DNA of 64,000 nucleotides from CBDFLD01 sp965249005 (lineage in GTDB: Bacteria; Acidobacteriota; UBA6911). The first letter of the stretch is position 1; every line of letters begins with the position of its first letter. Positions 33,579 through 41,795 of the stretch are shown here, one piece after another. The translations under genes were made by a program, and so were the position numbers. Under the pieces are notes generated by a model, which was not told the DNA's origin, did no database searches, and saw only the letters and a list, made by a program, of their open reading frames with translations. The stretch is from contig CBDFLD010000012.1 of assembly GCA_965249005.1 (NCBI GenBank), forward strand, positions 62,001 to 126,000, read 5' to 3'.

Positions 33579-34473
33579 TTTCCGACGGATCCCGCGCCGG
33601 AACGGCCGCTAACCTCTGCTTCTCCTTTCCTCCCACAGCATCCTCATCGCTGCCGTGCAGTTTTGCAGAGAAGTTAGCGCCGTAAAGCAGAATCAGACTG
33701 GATGTGTAAATCCAGACCAGCACCACGACCATGGTGCCCATCTTGCCGTAGATCTGTTGATAGTCGAAGGCCGGCACTAACTTTGCGAACATGTAACTGG
33801 CCACTTCCCAGAGGATCGTGGCCATGAAGGCTCCCGATAGCGCCTCGGTCCACGTCACCTTTCTGTCGGGCATCCACTTGTAAACCACGTAAAAGACGAC
33901 GAGCCCGGCGGCGAAACCGGCGCCGAGCAGGATCGAGGACCAGAGCCAATTGATGATTTCCTCTCCTGCCAATTCCGGGATGTGTTGCCTGGCTCTCGAT
34001 CGCAACGCGCTAACCAAGGTGGTGACCAGCGCCGAGCTCAGCAATAGGATGCCGCCCATCCCCAGCAGGGCGATGCTGAGGATGCGACTCTCCCAGAAGG
34101 TTCGCTGCCGGGTGACGCCCCAGGCACGATTCATAGCGTTCTCAATGAACATGCATACCCAAGTAGAGGACCACAGTACGATCATAAGACAGGAAACCAC
34201 CACCGTCGGTGACGGATTCGTGATCAAACCCATCTGTGTGGTGACAAGGCCTCGGGGACCCGGAAAAAGCGTGGCGATCTGGCGTAGGACCTGCTCGTGT
34301 AGGTTCATCCAGCCCAAGAAGGCGTCGACCAACGACAGCAACACCAGGGCCGCCGGGACCAGCGAGAACAGAGTGAACCACGAGATGGCGGCCGCGTCCC
34401 GGGGTACGGCGGGAGAGAGGAACGTTCGAGTTGCTTCGATGAAGGCAGAAATGCCCCGCCTCAAATGAATCAT
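33550..34473 (-). CDS. YihY/BrkB family membrane protein
   Basis: A 307-residue protein with six membrane segments of the YihY/virulence factor BrkB family, formerly and wrongly called RNase BN. Typical sequences are PRDAAAISWFTLFSLVPAAL, ENAMNRAWGV and YGKMGTMVVVLVWIYTSSLILLYG (about 248-271). The molecular role is not established. A hydrophilic tail of about 35 residues follows the last helix. The overlap with queA implies co-transcription. Confidence 0.9.
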   Translation of the reverse strand: MIHLRRGISAFIEATRTFLSPAVPRDAAAISWFTLFSLVPAALVLLSLVDAFLGWMNLHEQVLRQIATLFPGPRGLVTTQMGLITNPSPTVVVSCLMIVLWSSTWVCMFIENAMNRAWGVTRQRTFWESRILSIALLGMGGILLLSSALVTTLVSALRSRARQHIPELAGEEIINWLWSSILLGAGFAAGLVVFYVVYKWMPDRKVTWTEALSGAFMATILWEVASYMFAKLVPAFDYQQIYGKMGTMVVVLVWIYTSSLILLYGANFSAKLHGSDEDAVGGKEKQRLAAVPARDPSESVSIFPRHR

Positions 34474-34539
34474 ATACTTGCACCGAAATCAGTGTAATTC
34501 GGGATTGATCGACAGTAAATATAGATTTCTTAATAGATT

Positions 34540-34568
34540 TTGACTTGCCGCAGTGCGATGCCTAATAT
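34540..34568 (+). promoter_or_regulatory. Predicted sigma70 promoter of folE
   Basis: TTGACT (34540-34545), a 17-base spacer and TAATAT (34563-34568). The folE ATG is at 34645, giving a leader of about 70 bases that includes TAGGAGGT followed by TTATTCCT, which could pair with the ribosome site. Confidence 0.7.
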
Positions 34569-34644
34569 TAGCCGAGGGTCTGGACGAACAGGAGAGGCCC
34601 CAAAATCTAATTATTAGTAGGACTTTAGGAGGTTATTCCTCGGT

Positions 34645-35196
34645 ATGCAGGATTTGGTTAAAGAGATGCTGGTACAACTAGGGGAGGATCCTGACCGTCA
34701 GGGTCTGAAGGGTACGCCGGAACGCGTCCAGAAGGCGTTGGAGTTTTTCACCCAGGGATACCACCAGGACATAGACTCGATTCTCAATAACGCGCGGTAC
34801 GAAGTGCAATACGATGAGATGGTCATCGTTTCAGATATCGATTTCTACAGTCTCTGTGAACATCATCTGCTCCCGTTCTTCGGGAAATGTCACGTTGCGT
34901 ATTTTCCCGACAAGCACGTCGTTGGCCTGAGCAAGATCCCACGACTGGTGGAAGCGTACAGTCGCCGGCTGCAGATTCAGGAGCGCCTCACGAAACAGAT
35001 TGCCGAGACGATCAGCAACAAGATCAATCCCATGGGGGTAGCGGTGGTCATCGAGGCTCAACATATGTGCATGATGATGCGGGGCGTGGAGAAGCAAAAC
35101 TCGCGTGCTACCACGAGCTCGATGCTGGGGATCTTTCGGACTCGCCAGGAGACTCGCATGGAGTTTCTCAACCTGATCAAGAATCGGGAAAAGTAG
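34645..35196 (+). CDS. folE: GTP cyclohydrolase I
   Basis: Converts GTP to 7,8-dihydroneopterin triphosphate, the first step to tetrahydrofolate and related pterins. At 183 residues it carries the zinc-site motif SLCEHHLLPF (70-79), GLSKIPRLVEAYSRRLQ, and QHMCMMMRGVEKQNS with the second zinc cysteine. All key residues are present. AGGAGG lies 12 bases from the ATG, slightly far. A hairpin repeat follows the stop codon. Confidence 0.97.
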   Translation: MQDLVKEMLVQLGEDPDRQGLKGTPERVQKALEFFTQGYHQDIDSILNNARYEVQYDEMVIVSDIDFYSLCEHHLLPFFGKCHVAYFPDKHVVGLSKIPRLVEAYSRRLQIQERLTKQIAETISNKINPMGVAVVIEAQHMCMMMRGVEKQNSRATTSSMLGIFRTRQETRMEFLNLIKNREK

Positions 35197-35235
35197 CACC
35201 GGGTCGGCACGACCCGGTGCGCTTTCCGCTGACCG
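35196..35235 (+). repeat. REP-like hairpin repeat, copy B, behind folE
   Basis: Starting on the last base of the folE stop, an 11-bp stem (GCACCGGGTCG and CGACCCGGTGC) with loop GCA is followed by a GCTTTCCGCTGACCG tail. Bases 35213-35235 equal 25365-25387 in obg. It may also serve as the folE terminator hairpin, although no T-run follows. Confidence 0.7.
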
Positions 35236-35301
35236 CCAACCGCTTTCCGCTAAAGCGATAGGGGTAGGGAGGCCCGATTGAGTTCGATCCCCCCTCCCTC
35301 C

Positions 35302-35334
35302 GAACCGTACGTGCGGTTCTCCCGCATACGGCTC
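35302..35334 (-). ncRNA. Group II intron domain V hairpin
   Basis: A 33-nt hairpin on the minus strand that begins GAGCCGTATGCGGGAG and ends CCGCACGTACGGTTC. It has the bulge and tetraloop layout of the catalytic domain V. It holds the metal-binding core of the ribozyme and lies between the maturase stop and the intron 3' end. Confidence 0.9.
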
Positions 35335-35348
35335 TCCAGTTGGTGGTC

Positions 35349-36695
35349 TTACCTCGACGAGGATTGACGGACCAAGCCATGGGCAGTCGCCAAGGAATAC
35401 AGCCCGTGCTCAGCAAAGTAGGAATTCCGCCAGCGTTGATGATCTCGCCCGCGGCCACGTCCCTTCCGACCGCATCGCTTTCGCAGTATCGATCGCAGTC
35501 GCATCCGGACCCAGCCATCTATGGGCTCAAAGGTGTTGCTGTGACTCTGCTTGAAGTACTCAAACCAGCCTCGCAGCGTCGCGTTCACATCCTCGATGAT
35601 GTATGCCAGACTGTGGCCATGGGCACGTTTTGTTTTCGCCCGGATGGTCGTTCTGAGTTTCTTCAGGCTCTTCTTCCGTGGCCAGCGATACTGGGCTCGA
35701 AAGTGATACCCCAGAAAGTCAAATCCCTCCGTCTCAGCATCCACAATTCGCGTCTTCTCCGGATGAAGCGTCAGACCAGCTTCCGAAGTCCACGCCTGTA
35801 CCAGAGCCAAGGCCGCCTCTGCTTCTTCTCGCGTACGACACAAGATGACAAAGTCATCAGCGTAGCGCACCATTTGAAAGCCTCGCTTGGCCATCAGGTG
35901 ATCGAGCGGATTGAGGTAAACGTTCGAAAGCAAGGGACTGATCACGGCGCCTTGCGGACTACCAGATTCTGGAGTCCACTGCTTCAGACCATCCATGATC
36001 CCTTGCTTAAGAAACTGCTCAATCAGTCGGAGCACCCGGCCGTCGCTGACTTTCTCTCGCACGCGTGCCATCAACTTATCATGCGGAATCGAATCGAAAT
36101 AGCCTTTCAAATCCGCGTCCACAACGTAGCCGTAGCCACTCTTCCTCAGCTCAACAACACGTCGAAGCGCGTCCTTGCAGCTGAGTCCGGGTCGAAAGCC
36201 GTAGCTATGCTCGGCAAACTCCCGCTCGAAGATCGGTTCCAGCACGTTGCGAAGCGCGGTTTGAACTACACGGTCGCGCACCGTCGGGATACCGAGTGGT
36301 CGCTTTTCCTCACCTCCCGGCTTTGGGATCCACACGCGTCGGACCGCGTGTGGCACGTAGGTGCGTTTCTGCAAGGCTTGTGCGATGCGTCCCAGGTTCT
36401 TGTCTCGGTGTTGCGAGAACTCATCTATCGTCACGTGATCCACGCCAGCGGCTCCCCTGTTCCCGGCCACTTGTATGTATGCCGAGAGCAGGTTAGCTTC
36501 CGCAAACACCTTGTCGATCAGTCGGGCCCATTTCCCTCCTTGCACTCCAGCCTCGAGTGCCGTCAACATGCGGTCCGTCCAAACCGTCGCTTCCGTCCAC
36601 CTCCATCGGCTGCGGACTTCTCCGTCGGGTTGAGTCCGAGGGCGTTTCCGACCTCTAAACACTGCGCCCGGTTGTTGTTCCGACTGTTCGGTCAT
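35349..36695 (-). CDS. ltrA: Group II intron reverse transcriptase/maturase
   Basis: A 448-residue intron-encoded protein that aids splicing and copies the intron into DNA. The RT domain (about 60-330) has YGFRPGLSCKDAL, D193 in DADLKGYF, GSPQGAVISPLLSN (245-258) and YADD (278-281). A maturase (X) domain follows, with GWFEYFKQSHS. The C terminus ends near YFAEHGLYSLATAHG, as in class C proteins, and no HNH endonuclease domain is present. The ATG at 36695 has GGAGGT about 8 bases upstream. All RT motifs look intact. Confidence 0.95.
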   Translation of the reverse strand: MTEQSEQQPGAVFRGRKRPRTQPDGEVRSRWRWTEATVWTDRMLTALEAGVQGGKWARLIDKVFAEANLLSAYIQVAGNRGAAGVDHVTIDEFSQHRDKNLGRIAQALQKRTYVPHAVRRVWIPKPGGEEKRPLGIPTVRDRVVQTALRNVLEPIFEREFAEHSYGFRPGLSCKDALRRVVELRKSGYGYVVDADLKGYFDSIPHDKLMARVREKVSDGRVLRLIEQFLKQGIMDGLKQWTPESGSPQGAVISPLLSNVYLNPLDHLMAKRGFQMVRYADDFVILCRTREEAEAALALVQAWTSEAGLTLHPEKTRIVDAETEGFDFLGYHFRAQYRWPRKKSLKKLRTTIRAKTKRAHGHSLAYIIEDVNATLRGWFEYFKQSHSNTFEPIDGWVRMRLRSILRKRCGRKGRGRGRDHQRWRNSYFAEHGLYSLATAHGLVRQSSSR

Positions 36696-37133
36696 CCCGC
36701 ATCCACCTCCCTGCGTCCCTTTGCTCCACGAGTGTTAGCTCGCTTCTTCGCTACTATGGACGCTCTGACTCCTGAGCTACCGGCTCTTCGGCTCTCCTTC
36801 GAGTATGAACTCCGTCTTGGCTGTCGCTCAGGTCTCCCTGCTTTACGTGTTTGGCCTTCAGAGCATTCCGTCCCCAACCACCTGACTGCCCCTGCCGTCG
36901 CTTTTGCACACAACCCCTCAGCGCGACAGGCCTTTCGGGCTTCGCCATTACCTAGCAGGCTCGCCAGTCAGCCCGGCCGAAACGGGTTCGCTTTACTACG
37001 GACTACTCGTTCACCTCCAGTTGCTCTCCACCCCCTTTCACAAGGACGCAGTTACTTTCAGTTACAGGCCGGAGTGTGTATGCCTGACGAGGACTTTCAC
37101 CTCGCTAGCCAAACACGCTCGCAGGCGCACTAG

Positions 37134-37154
37134 GCCGCTCACGCCGTGAGCGGC
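37134..37154 (-). terminator. Hairpin behind the GT87-like gene; intron target
   Basis: A perfect 9-bp stem (GCCGCTCAC and GTGAGCGGC) with a 3-base loop, 24 bases after the stop of the minus-strand glycosyltransferase gene. The intron begins three bases past it (CTA, then GTGCG). It fits a terminator stem whose T-tract has been displaced or was never present. Confidence 0.6.
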
Positions 37155-37178
37155 ACCTGGTCTCCCGGCGAGAGTTGC

Positions 37179-38516
37179 TTACGGGACAACCCTCTCGCGA
37201 CGTAAGACCGAGCGCCACTTCTCGAGCAAAGGGCCTCCGCTTCGTATCTCCCATGCCATCAGCAAGTACATGGGAACGTATTCGATCAGCAAAAGGGACG
37301 GATCCTCAAAGACCGGGCTGTGGCTGTAAGCCAGGTAGGAAAGGAAAACCGCGCCGCACCAGTAGGTCATGAACGCATAGGGAACGAAGGGCAGCATCGC
37401 TGCCGCCCAGGACAGGTACCAGGGATGCACCGTCGTTGCCAAACAGACGTCGGCGGTCATAACCCAAAACACAGCGTGGCAGAGGTCCCGTTCGCCACGG
37501 ATGGGGAATCTCCACCAAATGACGATCACCGCAATCAACAGTAGAGCGGCGAGGTAAACACCGGTCTGCTGATTCCAATCCCGACCCCAGAGCTTTCCCG
37601 CATAGACAAGCATGGAGTGGAGCCCGGCGTTGAACTCGAACAGCCGCAGATAGACCATGGTGGAACGCGCGGATCTGAGCAGCGACTCGGGGCTGTACAA
37701 GAGAATCGAAAAAGTCAGCGCCGTGACGAACCCAAACGCTGCGGCCCGCCATCCGACCAGCCTCAGGAAAAAGGGGCCCAGGATGAGTGAATGAAGCTTC
37801 ACCAAGACCGAGGCCGCAAGGCTCAGCGCACTGACGGTTGCGTGGCCTTTGTTGCGGCGCGCCAGCAGGTAAATCGCCAGGAGAACGAAGAAAACCATGG
37901 CGCTGTCGGCGTGTCCGGAGTGGGAGAACTCGAAGATGAAAAGCGGGTTCCACGCCACCAGCAGCAGTCGTCGCGGATTCTGCCGAAAGCGCACCAGGAT
38001 TCTCCAGATGAGCAAGACCGACCAGAACTCGAACAGGCTGAACATGAGCTTTGGCCCGATCACCCGGGAACCCGTGACGGCATAGGCCGTGCGAAACAGC
38101 AGCTGTGCGAGGGGAGGGTAAACCGAAAAGTACTGCTTGGAATTCATGGGCGGATACAGGTCCCCATCCCGGAGTGCCGCGAGCTCGGGATCGCTGGGCT
38201 GATAAAGGTAAGGATCGAAACCCGATGACTGGACCTTCGCGTCCCAGAGGTACCGATAAACGTCCTCGCTGTGATAAAGGGGCGCGGGTAGGAGCGTCAG
38301 TCGAAAGAGCAGGGCAAATCCCAAAACAGTCCATACCGAGACCGGGTGGTCGAGGGCAAGCCCCAGGAAGCTTGCTATCCAGAGAGCGAAGGCCACCAGT
38401 ATCAGGACCACGAACGCGGCGCCGTTTTTTCGAAACGGCCCCAACAACCAGGTCGCGATCCAGACCGTTTGCAAGATGGACCCCAGCAGGAAAATTGGCG
38501 CTAATTGCTTGAGCAT
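37179..38516 (-). CDS. GT87/DUF2029-like polyprenol-linked mannosyl- or glycosyltransferase
   Basis: A 445-residue polytopic membrane protein with about ten helices, of the GT-C fold. An early periplasmic loop contains HSEDVYRYLWDAKV (about 81-94), with the acidic pair expected of GT-C enzymes. YPPLAQLLF and HPWYLSWAAAMLPFVP are further typical pieces. Such enzymes use a lipid-phosphate sugar to build cell-surface glycans; donor and acceptor are unknown here. It diverges from the ATP synthase genes and has a hairpin and the group II intron behind it. Confidence 0.8.
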   Translation of the reverse strand: MLKQLAPIFLLGSILQTVWIATWLLGPFRKNGAAFVVLILVAFALWIASFLGLALDHPVSVWTVLGFALLFRLTLLPAPLYHSEDVYRYLWDAKVQSSGFDPYLYQPSDPELAALRDGDLYPPMNSKQYFSVYPPLAQLLFRTAYAVTGSRVIGPKLMFSLFEFWSVLLIWRILVRFRQNPRRLLLVAWNPLFIFEFSHSGHADSAMVFFVLLAIYLLARRNKGHATVSALSLAASVLVKLHSLILGPFFLRLVGWRAAAFGFVTALTFSILLYSPESLLRSARSTMVYLRLFEFNAGLHSMLVYAGKLWGRDWNQQTGVYLAALLLIAVIVIWWRFPIRGERDLCHAVFWVMTADVCLATTVHPWYLSWAAAMLPFVPYAFMTYWCGAVFLSYLAYSHSPVFEDPSLLLIEYVPMYLLMAWEIRSGGPLLEKWRSVLRRERVVP

Positions 38517-38555
38517 CCAGACAATATATCACCACGCCCAGTTGGGCAAAACTCC

Positions 38556-38584
38556 TTGACGCCAAAGAATCGCTGTGATAATTT
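38556..38584 (+). promoter_or_regulatory. Predicted sigma70 promoter of the atp operon
   Basis: TTGACG (38556-38561), a 17-base spacer and TAATTT (38579-38584) in the short gap between the divergent GT87-like gene and atpF'. The -10 box covers the only canonical in-frame start codon of the b' gene (GTG 38575), which affects where translation can begin. Confidence 0.6.
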
Positions 38585-39051
38585 TCACCGTCTTTTGTGG
38601 GCCGTTCATTACCGGAGAAGCCGCCCTGATTAGCGTAGATTTCTCTCTTGTTTGGGCCATCGTTATTTTCTTTGCAGTCATTGTTGCCCTGAACTATCTC
38701 CTTTTCAAACCACTCCTGGCAGTGCAGGAGGAGCGCGCAAGCAAGACTTCCGGTGTCATTGCCAAGGCGCAAAAAGATACGGACCATCATCTCGACCTGT
38801 TCCATCGATTTCAGGCCACCATCAAACAGGCGCGTCTCGAGGGATATCAGCATCAAGAGTCGGTGCGCTCCCAGGCTCTCAAGGACCGAGGCGAACGTCT
38901 GGAGCAGGCCCGGGCTGAGGCCGAGCAGTTATTGATGGAGTCTCGCACTTCTATCCAATCGCAAGTGGCGGTGGCAAAGGAACGGCTGGACCAGGAAGCG
39001 AAAGAGATCGGCCGCAGAATCGCCGCGGCCATCCTGCAGAGATCAGCCTAA
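38575..39051 (+). CDS. atpF': ATP synthase F0 subunit b' (start uncertain)
   Basis: Peripheral-stalk subunit paired with b. One membrane helix (FSLVWAIVIFFAVIVALNYL) is followed by LFKPLLAVQEERASKT and a long amphipathic coiled coil, the usual b/b' layout. From GTG 38575 the product is 158 residues. However, a promoter -10 box covers that GTG, no ATG, GTG or TTG follows in frame before the helix, and GGAG at 38614-38617 stands 8 bases before an in-frame CTG at 38626 (141 residues, LISVDFSLVW). That is where family members normally begin. A CTG or ATT start is therefore possible. Confidence 0.9.
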   Translation: MIIFTVFCGPFITGEAALISVDFSLVWAIVIFFAVIVALNYLLFKPLLAVQEERASKTSGVIAKAQKDTDHHLDLFHRFQATIKQARLEGYQHQESVRSQALKDRGERLEQARAEAEQLLMESRTSIQSQVAVAKERLDQEAKEIGRRIAAAILQRSA

Positions 39052-39056
39052 CGCCA

Positions 39057-39716
39057 GTGGACTGCCTGATTGTTTGCACGGGATTTGGCCCCGCACACGA
39101 ATCCATGAACAAGATCGATTGTCCCCGCTCCCTGACTATCCAGACAGACTCGCAGCCGAGTGCACGCCGGAGAATCGGCCTGGCCTTGGTTGTCGTCTTG
39201 GCCCTGCCGGTTTGCGCGGCTGCCTCGGAGCAAGGATGGGGCATATTGTTGACCGTCGGCCGGTTCTTCAACCTGGCGTTGGTTGTGTGGATCCTGGCTC
39301 GGCTGCTAAAAAAGCCCCTGGCCAGCTTCTTCGAATCCCGAACGCAGTCGATTCGAGAACAGCTCGCAGAGGCAGAACAGGCTCGGCGCGAAGCCGAGAG
39401 CAAGCTTGCGGAGATTGAATCGAGAATGAGTCGGCTCGATCTGGAGCTGGCAGAGATGCGCCAGAGTGCTGAAAAGGAGGCGCAGGAAGAGCGGCAGCGG
39501 GTTCTTCTGGAAGCCGATCGGGACGCGGAAAGGATCATCCACCGGGCGCGGCAGGAAATCGATGGTCTCACCAAGATCGCGCAGCAGGACCTCAGGACTC
39601 ACGCCGCGCAACTGTCCGTGCGGCTGGCCGAGGAGCAGATCCGCTCCGATATCAAAGATGAGGACCGGCAGAACCTCTTTGCCGGTTTTCTCCAAGGACT
39701 CGGAGGGAGAAAGTGA
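39057..39716 (+). CDS. atpF: ATP synthase F0 subunit b
   Basis: Second stalk subunit. The N terminus carries an extra hydrophobic segment that looks like a signal peptide (RRIGLALVVVLALPVCAAAS), then the normal membrane helix (LTVGRFFNLALVVWILARLL), KKPLASFFESRTQSI and a long charged coiled coil. From GTG 39057 it has 219 residues; ATG 39105 gives 203 and still keeps both segments. It lies 5 bases after b' and overlaps atpH by 4 bases. Confidence 0.93.
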   Translation: MDCLIVCTGFGPAHESMNKIDCPRSLTIQTDSQPSARRRIGLALVVVLALPVCAAASEQGWGILLTVGRFFNLALVVWILARLLKKPLASFFESRTQSIREQLAEAEQARREAESKLAEIESRMSRLDLELAEMRQSAEKEAQEERQRVLLEADRDAERIIHRARQEIDGLTKIAQQDLRTHAAQLSVRLAEEQIRSDIKDEDRQNLFAGFLQGLGGRK

Positions 39717-40255
39717 TAACCGCCGCGGTTTTCGGCCGCTATGCGCGTGCCCTTTGTGATGTCGCCTTCGATGCCGGCGAAGAGCCGCGTGTCACTCAAG
39801 ATCTCGGGCAGTACAGGGACATCTTTGCGTCTGTCCCGGAATTGGCTGAGGCGTTCGACAGCCCCGCCATTCCCAAGGACGTGAAGGAAAAGATCCTGAG
39901 TGCATTGCTCGAGCGGTATCCCGTGAGCTCGATAACGGCCAACTTCCTGCGAACGCTGCTGCAACGCAACCGCCTCGTCTACTTCGAGGAGATCTGTGCG
40001 GCATTCACGGACGCGGTGCATGAGCGAAAGGGGGTGGTCGTGGCGACGGTGGCGACGGCGGCTCCGCTGAGCGCCGCGGAGCTGGAGTTGCTGAAATCCG
40101 GGTTGTCCCGGATCACGGGCAAGACCGTCAACTTGAATGTCGAGCTCGAGTCGGACCTTCTCGGAGGCCTCAGGGTTCAGATAGGAAGTACCGTCTACGA
40201 TTCATCCATCAGACAGCAATTGTCGGAGATGCACCGGCGATTGACCGAGGCTTAA
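39713..40255 (+). CDS. atpH: ATP synthase F1 subunit delta
   Basis: Links the top of the alpha3beta3 head to the b/b' stalk. At 180 residues it shows AAVFGRYARALCDVAFD at the N terminus, a helical bundle and the C-terminal ESDLLGGLRVQIGSTVYDSSI block typical of the family. Start is GTG overlapping the b stop (GTGA), 3 bases before atpA at its other end. Confidence 0.95.
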   Translation: MITAAVFGRYARALCDVAFDAGEEPRVTQDLGQYRDIFASVPELAEAFDSPAIPKDVKEKILSALLERYPVSSITANFLRTLLQRNRLVYFEEICAAFTDAVHERKGVVVATVATAAPLSAAELELLKSGLSRITGKTVNLNVELESDLLGGLRVQIGSTVYDSSIRQQLSEMHRRLTEA

Positions 40256-40258
40256 AAT

Positions 40259-41785
40259 ATGCAGATCAAGGCCGATGAAATCAGCAAGATGCTGCGGGAG
40301 CAGATCAAGGACTATCAATCCAACGTCGTCGTGAGCGAGATCGGCACGGTCCTTTCGGTGGGAGACGGAATTGCTCGGATTCACGGGCTCGAGAAGGTCA
40401 TGGCCGGCGAGCTGCTCGATTTTCCACATGAGGTCAAGGGAATCGCCTTGAATCTCGAGGATGACAACGTCGGGGCCGTGCTGTTCGGCGAATATACCAT
40501 GATCGGCGAGGGTGATACGGTCCAACGGACCAATCGGATCATGTCCGTCCCGGTGGGCCAAGCCCTGGTCGGGCGGGTTGTCAACGCGCTGGGCGAGCCG
40601 CTGGACGACCGTGGCCCGATCGCGACGAACGAGTTTGCCCCGATCGAGAGTCTTGCCCCCGGGGTCGTGGACCGGCAACCGGTGAAAGAGCCGCTCCAGA
40701 CAGGACTCAAGCCCATTGATGCGATGATACCCATCGGACGCGGCCAGCGGGAGCTCATCATCGGGGATCGTCAGACGGGCAAGACGGCCATCGCCATCGA
40801 CACGATTATCAACCAGAAGTCGACCGGCGTGGTTTGCATCTACGTTGCTGTCGGGCAAAAACGCTCGACGGTTGCCCAGGTCGTGAAAACGTTGGCGGAC
40901 TATGACGTGCTGGACAACACGATCGTGGTCTCAGCGTCGGCCTCAGACCCGGCGACCATGCAATACATTGCGCCCTATTCCGGCTGCACCTTCGGAGAGT
41001 ATTTTCGCGACCAGGGTCAACATGCCCTTGTCATCTACGATGATCTGTCCAAGCACGCGGCTGCCTACCGGGAGATTTCTCTTTTGTTGAGAAGGCCCCC
41101 GGGGCGGGAGGCGTTTCCAGGGGATGTGTTCTACCTTCACAGTCGCCTGCTGGAGCGGGCGTCCAAGATGAGCGAAGAGAAGGGCGGCGGTTCCTTGACG
41201 GCGCTGCCGATCATCGAAACCCAGGCCGGAGATATATCGGCATACATTCCGACCAATGTCATCTCGATCACCGATGGGCAGATCTTCCTCGAGGCGGATC
41301 TGTTTCACGCGGGCATTCGACCGGCGATTCATGTTGGAAACTCAGTGAGTCGTGTTGGAGGCAATGCCCAGATCAAGGCCATGAAGCAAGTGGCTGGAAC
41401 ACTTCGGCTCGATCTGGCTCAGTATCGGGAGCTTGCCGCCTTCGCCCAGTTCGGGTCGGACCTTGACAAGGCAACGCAGGCGCAGCTGGCCCGCGGCGAA
41501 CGTTTGACGGAAATTCTCAAGCAAGGACAGTATCAGCCCCAGGACGTTATCCGGCAAGTCATCTTGATCTATGCGGGCACTCAGGGTTTCGTGGATAACC
41601 TGGAGGTTTCGGAAATTGGTTCTTTCGAGAGCGGCTTGCATGAATTCATGAGCACGGCAAAAAGCGCTCTCTACCAGAGGCTCGGTGAGGAGAAGGCCCT
41701 GAGCGACGAGATCCGGGCCGAGCTGAGCACCGCCTTGAAAGAGTATCAGGAGAAGTACCAAACCGAGAAGGAAGCAAAGGAGTAA
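40259..41785 (+). CDS. atpA: ATP synthase F1 subunit alpha
   Basis: Non-catalytic nucleotide-binding subunit of the F1 head. At 508 residues it has the P-loop GDRQTGKT (169-176), the segment AYREISLLLRRPPGREAFPGD and the arginine-finger block VGNSVSRVGG (about 362-371). The full domain order (beta barrel, nucleotide-binding, helical) is present. Start ATG 40259 follows atpH by 3 bases. Confidence 0.99.
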   Translation: MQIKADEISKMLREQIKDYQSNVVVSEIGTVLSVGDGIARIHGLEKVMAGELLDFPHEVKGIALNLEDDNVGAVLFGEYTMIGEGDTVQRTNRIMSVPVGQALVGRVVNALGEPLDDRGPIATNEFAPIESLAPGVVDRQPVKEPLQTGLKPIDAMIPIGRGQRELIIGDRQTGKTAIAIDTIINQKSTGVVCIYVAVGQKRSTVAQVVKTLADYDVLDNTIVVSASASDPATMQYIAPYSGCTFGEYFRDQGQHALVIYDDLSKHAAAYREISLLLRRPPGREAFPGDVFYLHSRLLERASKMSEEKGGGSLTALPIIETQAGDISAYIPTNVISITDGQIFLEADLFHAGIRPAIHVGNSVSRVGGNAQIKAMKQVAGTLRLDLAQYRELAAFAQFGSDLDKATQAQLARGERLTEILKQGQYQPQDVIRQVILIYAGTQGFVDNLEVSEIGSFESGLHEFMSTAKSALYQRLGEEKALSDEIRAELSTALKEYQEKYQTEKEAKE

Positions 41786-41795
41786 CCGACCTCCC

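Larger units (their letters stand above)
35258..37130 (-). mobile_element. Group II intron (class C type) with maturase
   Basis: About 1.87 kb on the minus strand. The 5' end is GTGCGCC at 37130, and GGTGAAAGTCC follows shortly. Domain V is a 33-nt hairpin at 35302-35334 with the expected GAGCCGTATGC...GTACGGTTC pairing. Domain VI follows, and the 3' end is near 35258-35264. The exon just upstream is a terminator-like hairpin (37134-37154), the typical class C target. The exact 3' splice base is not certain. Confidence 0.9.

Noticed and set aside
39057..39230. Separate small gene before atpF
   Set aside because: The extra N-terminal segment is in frame with subunit b and best read as its own signal-like extension.
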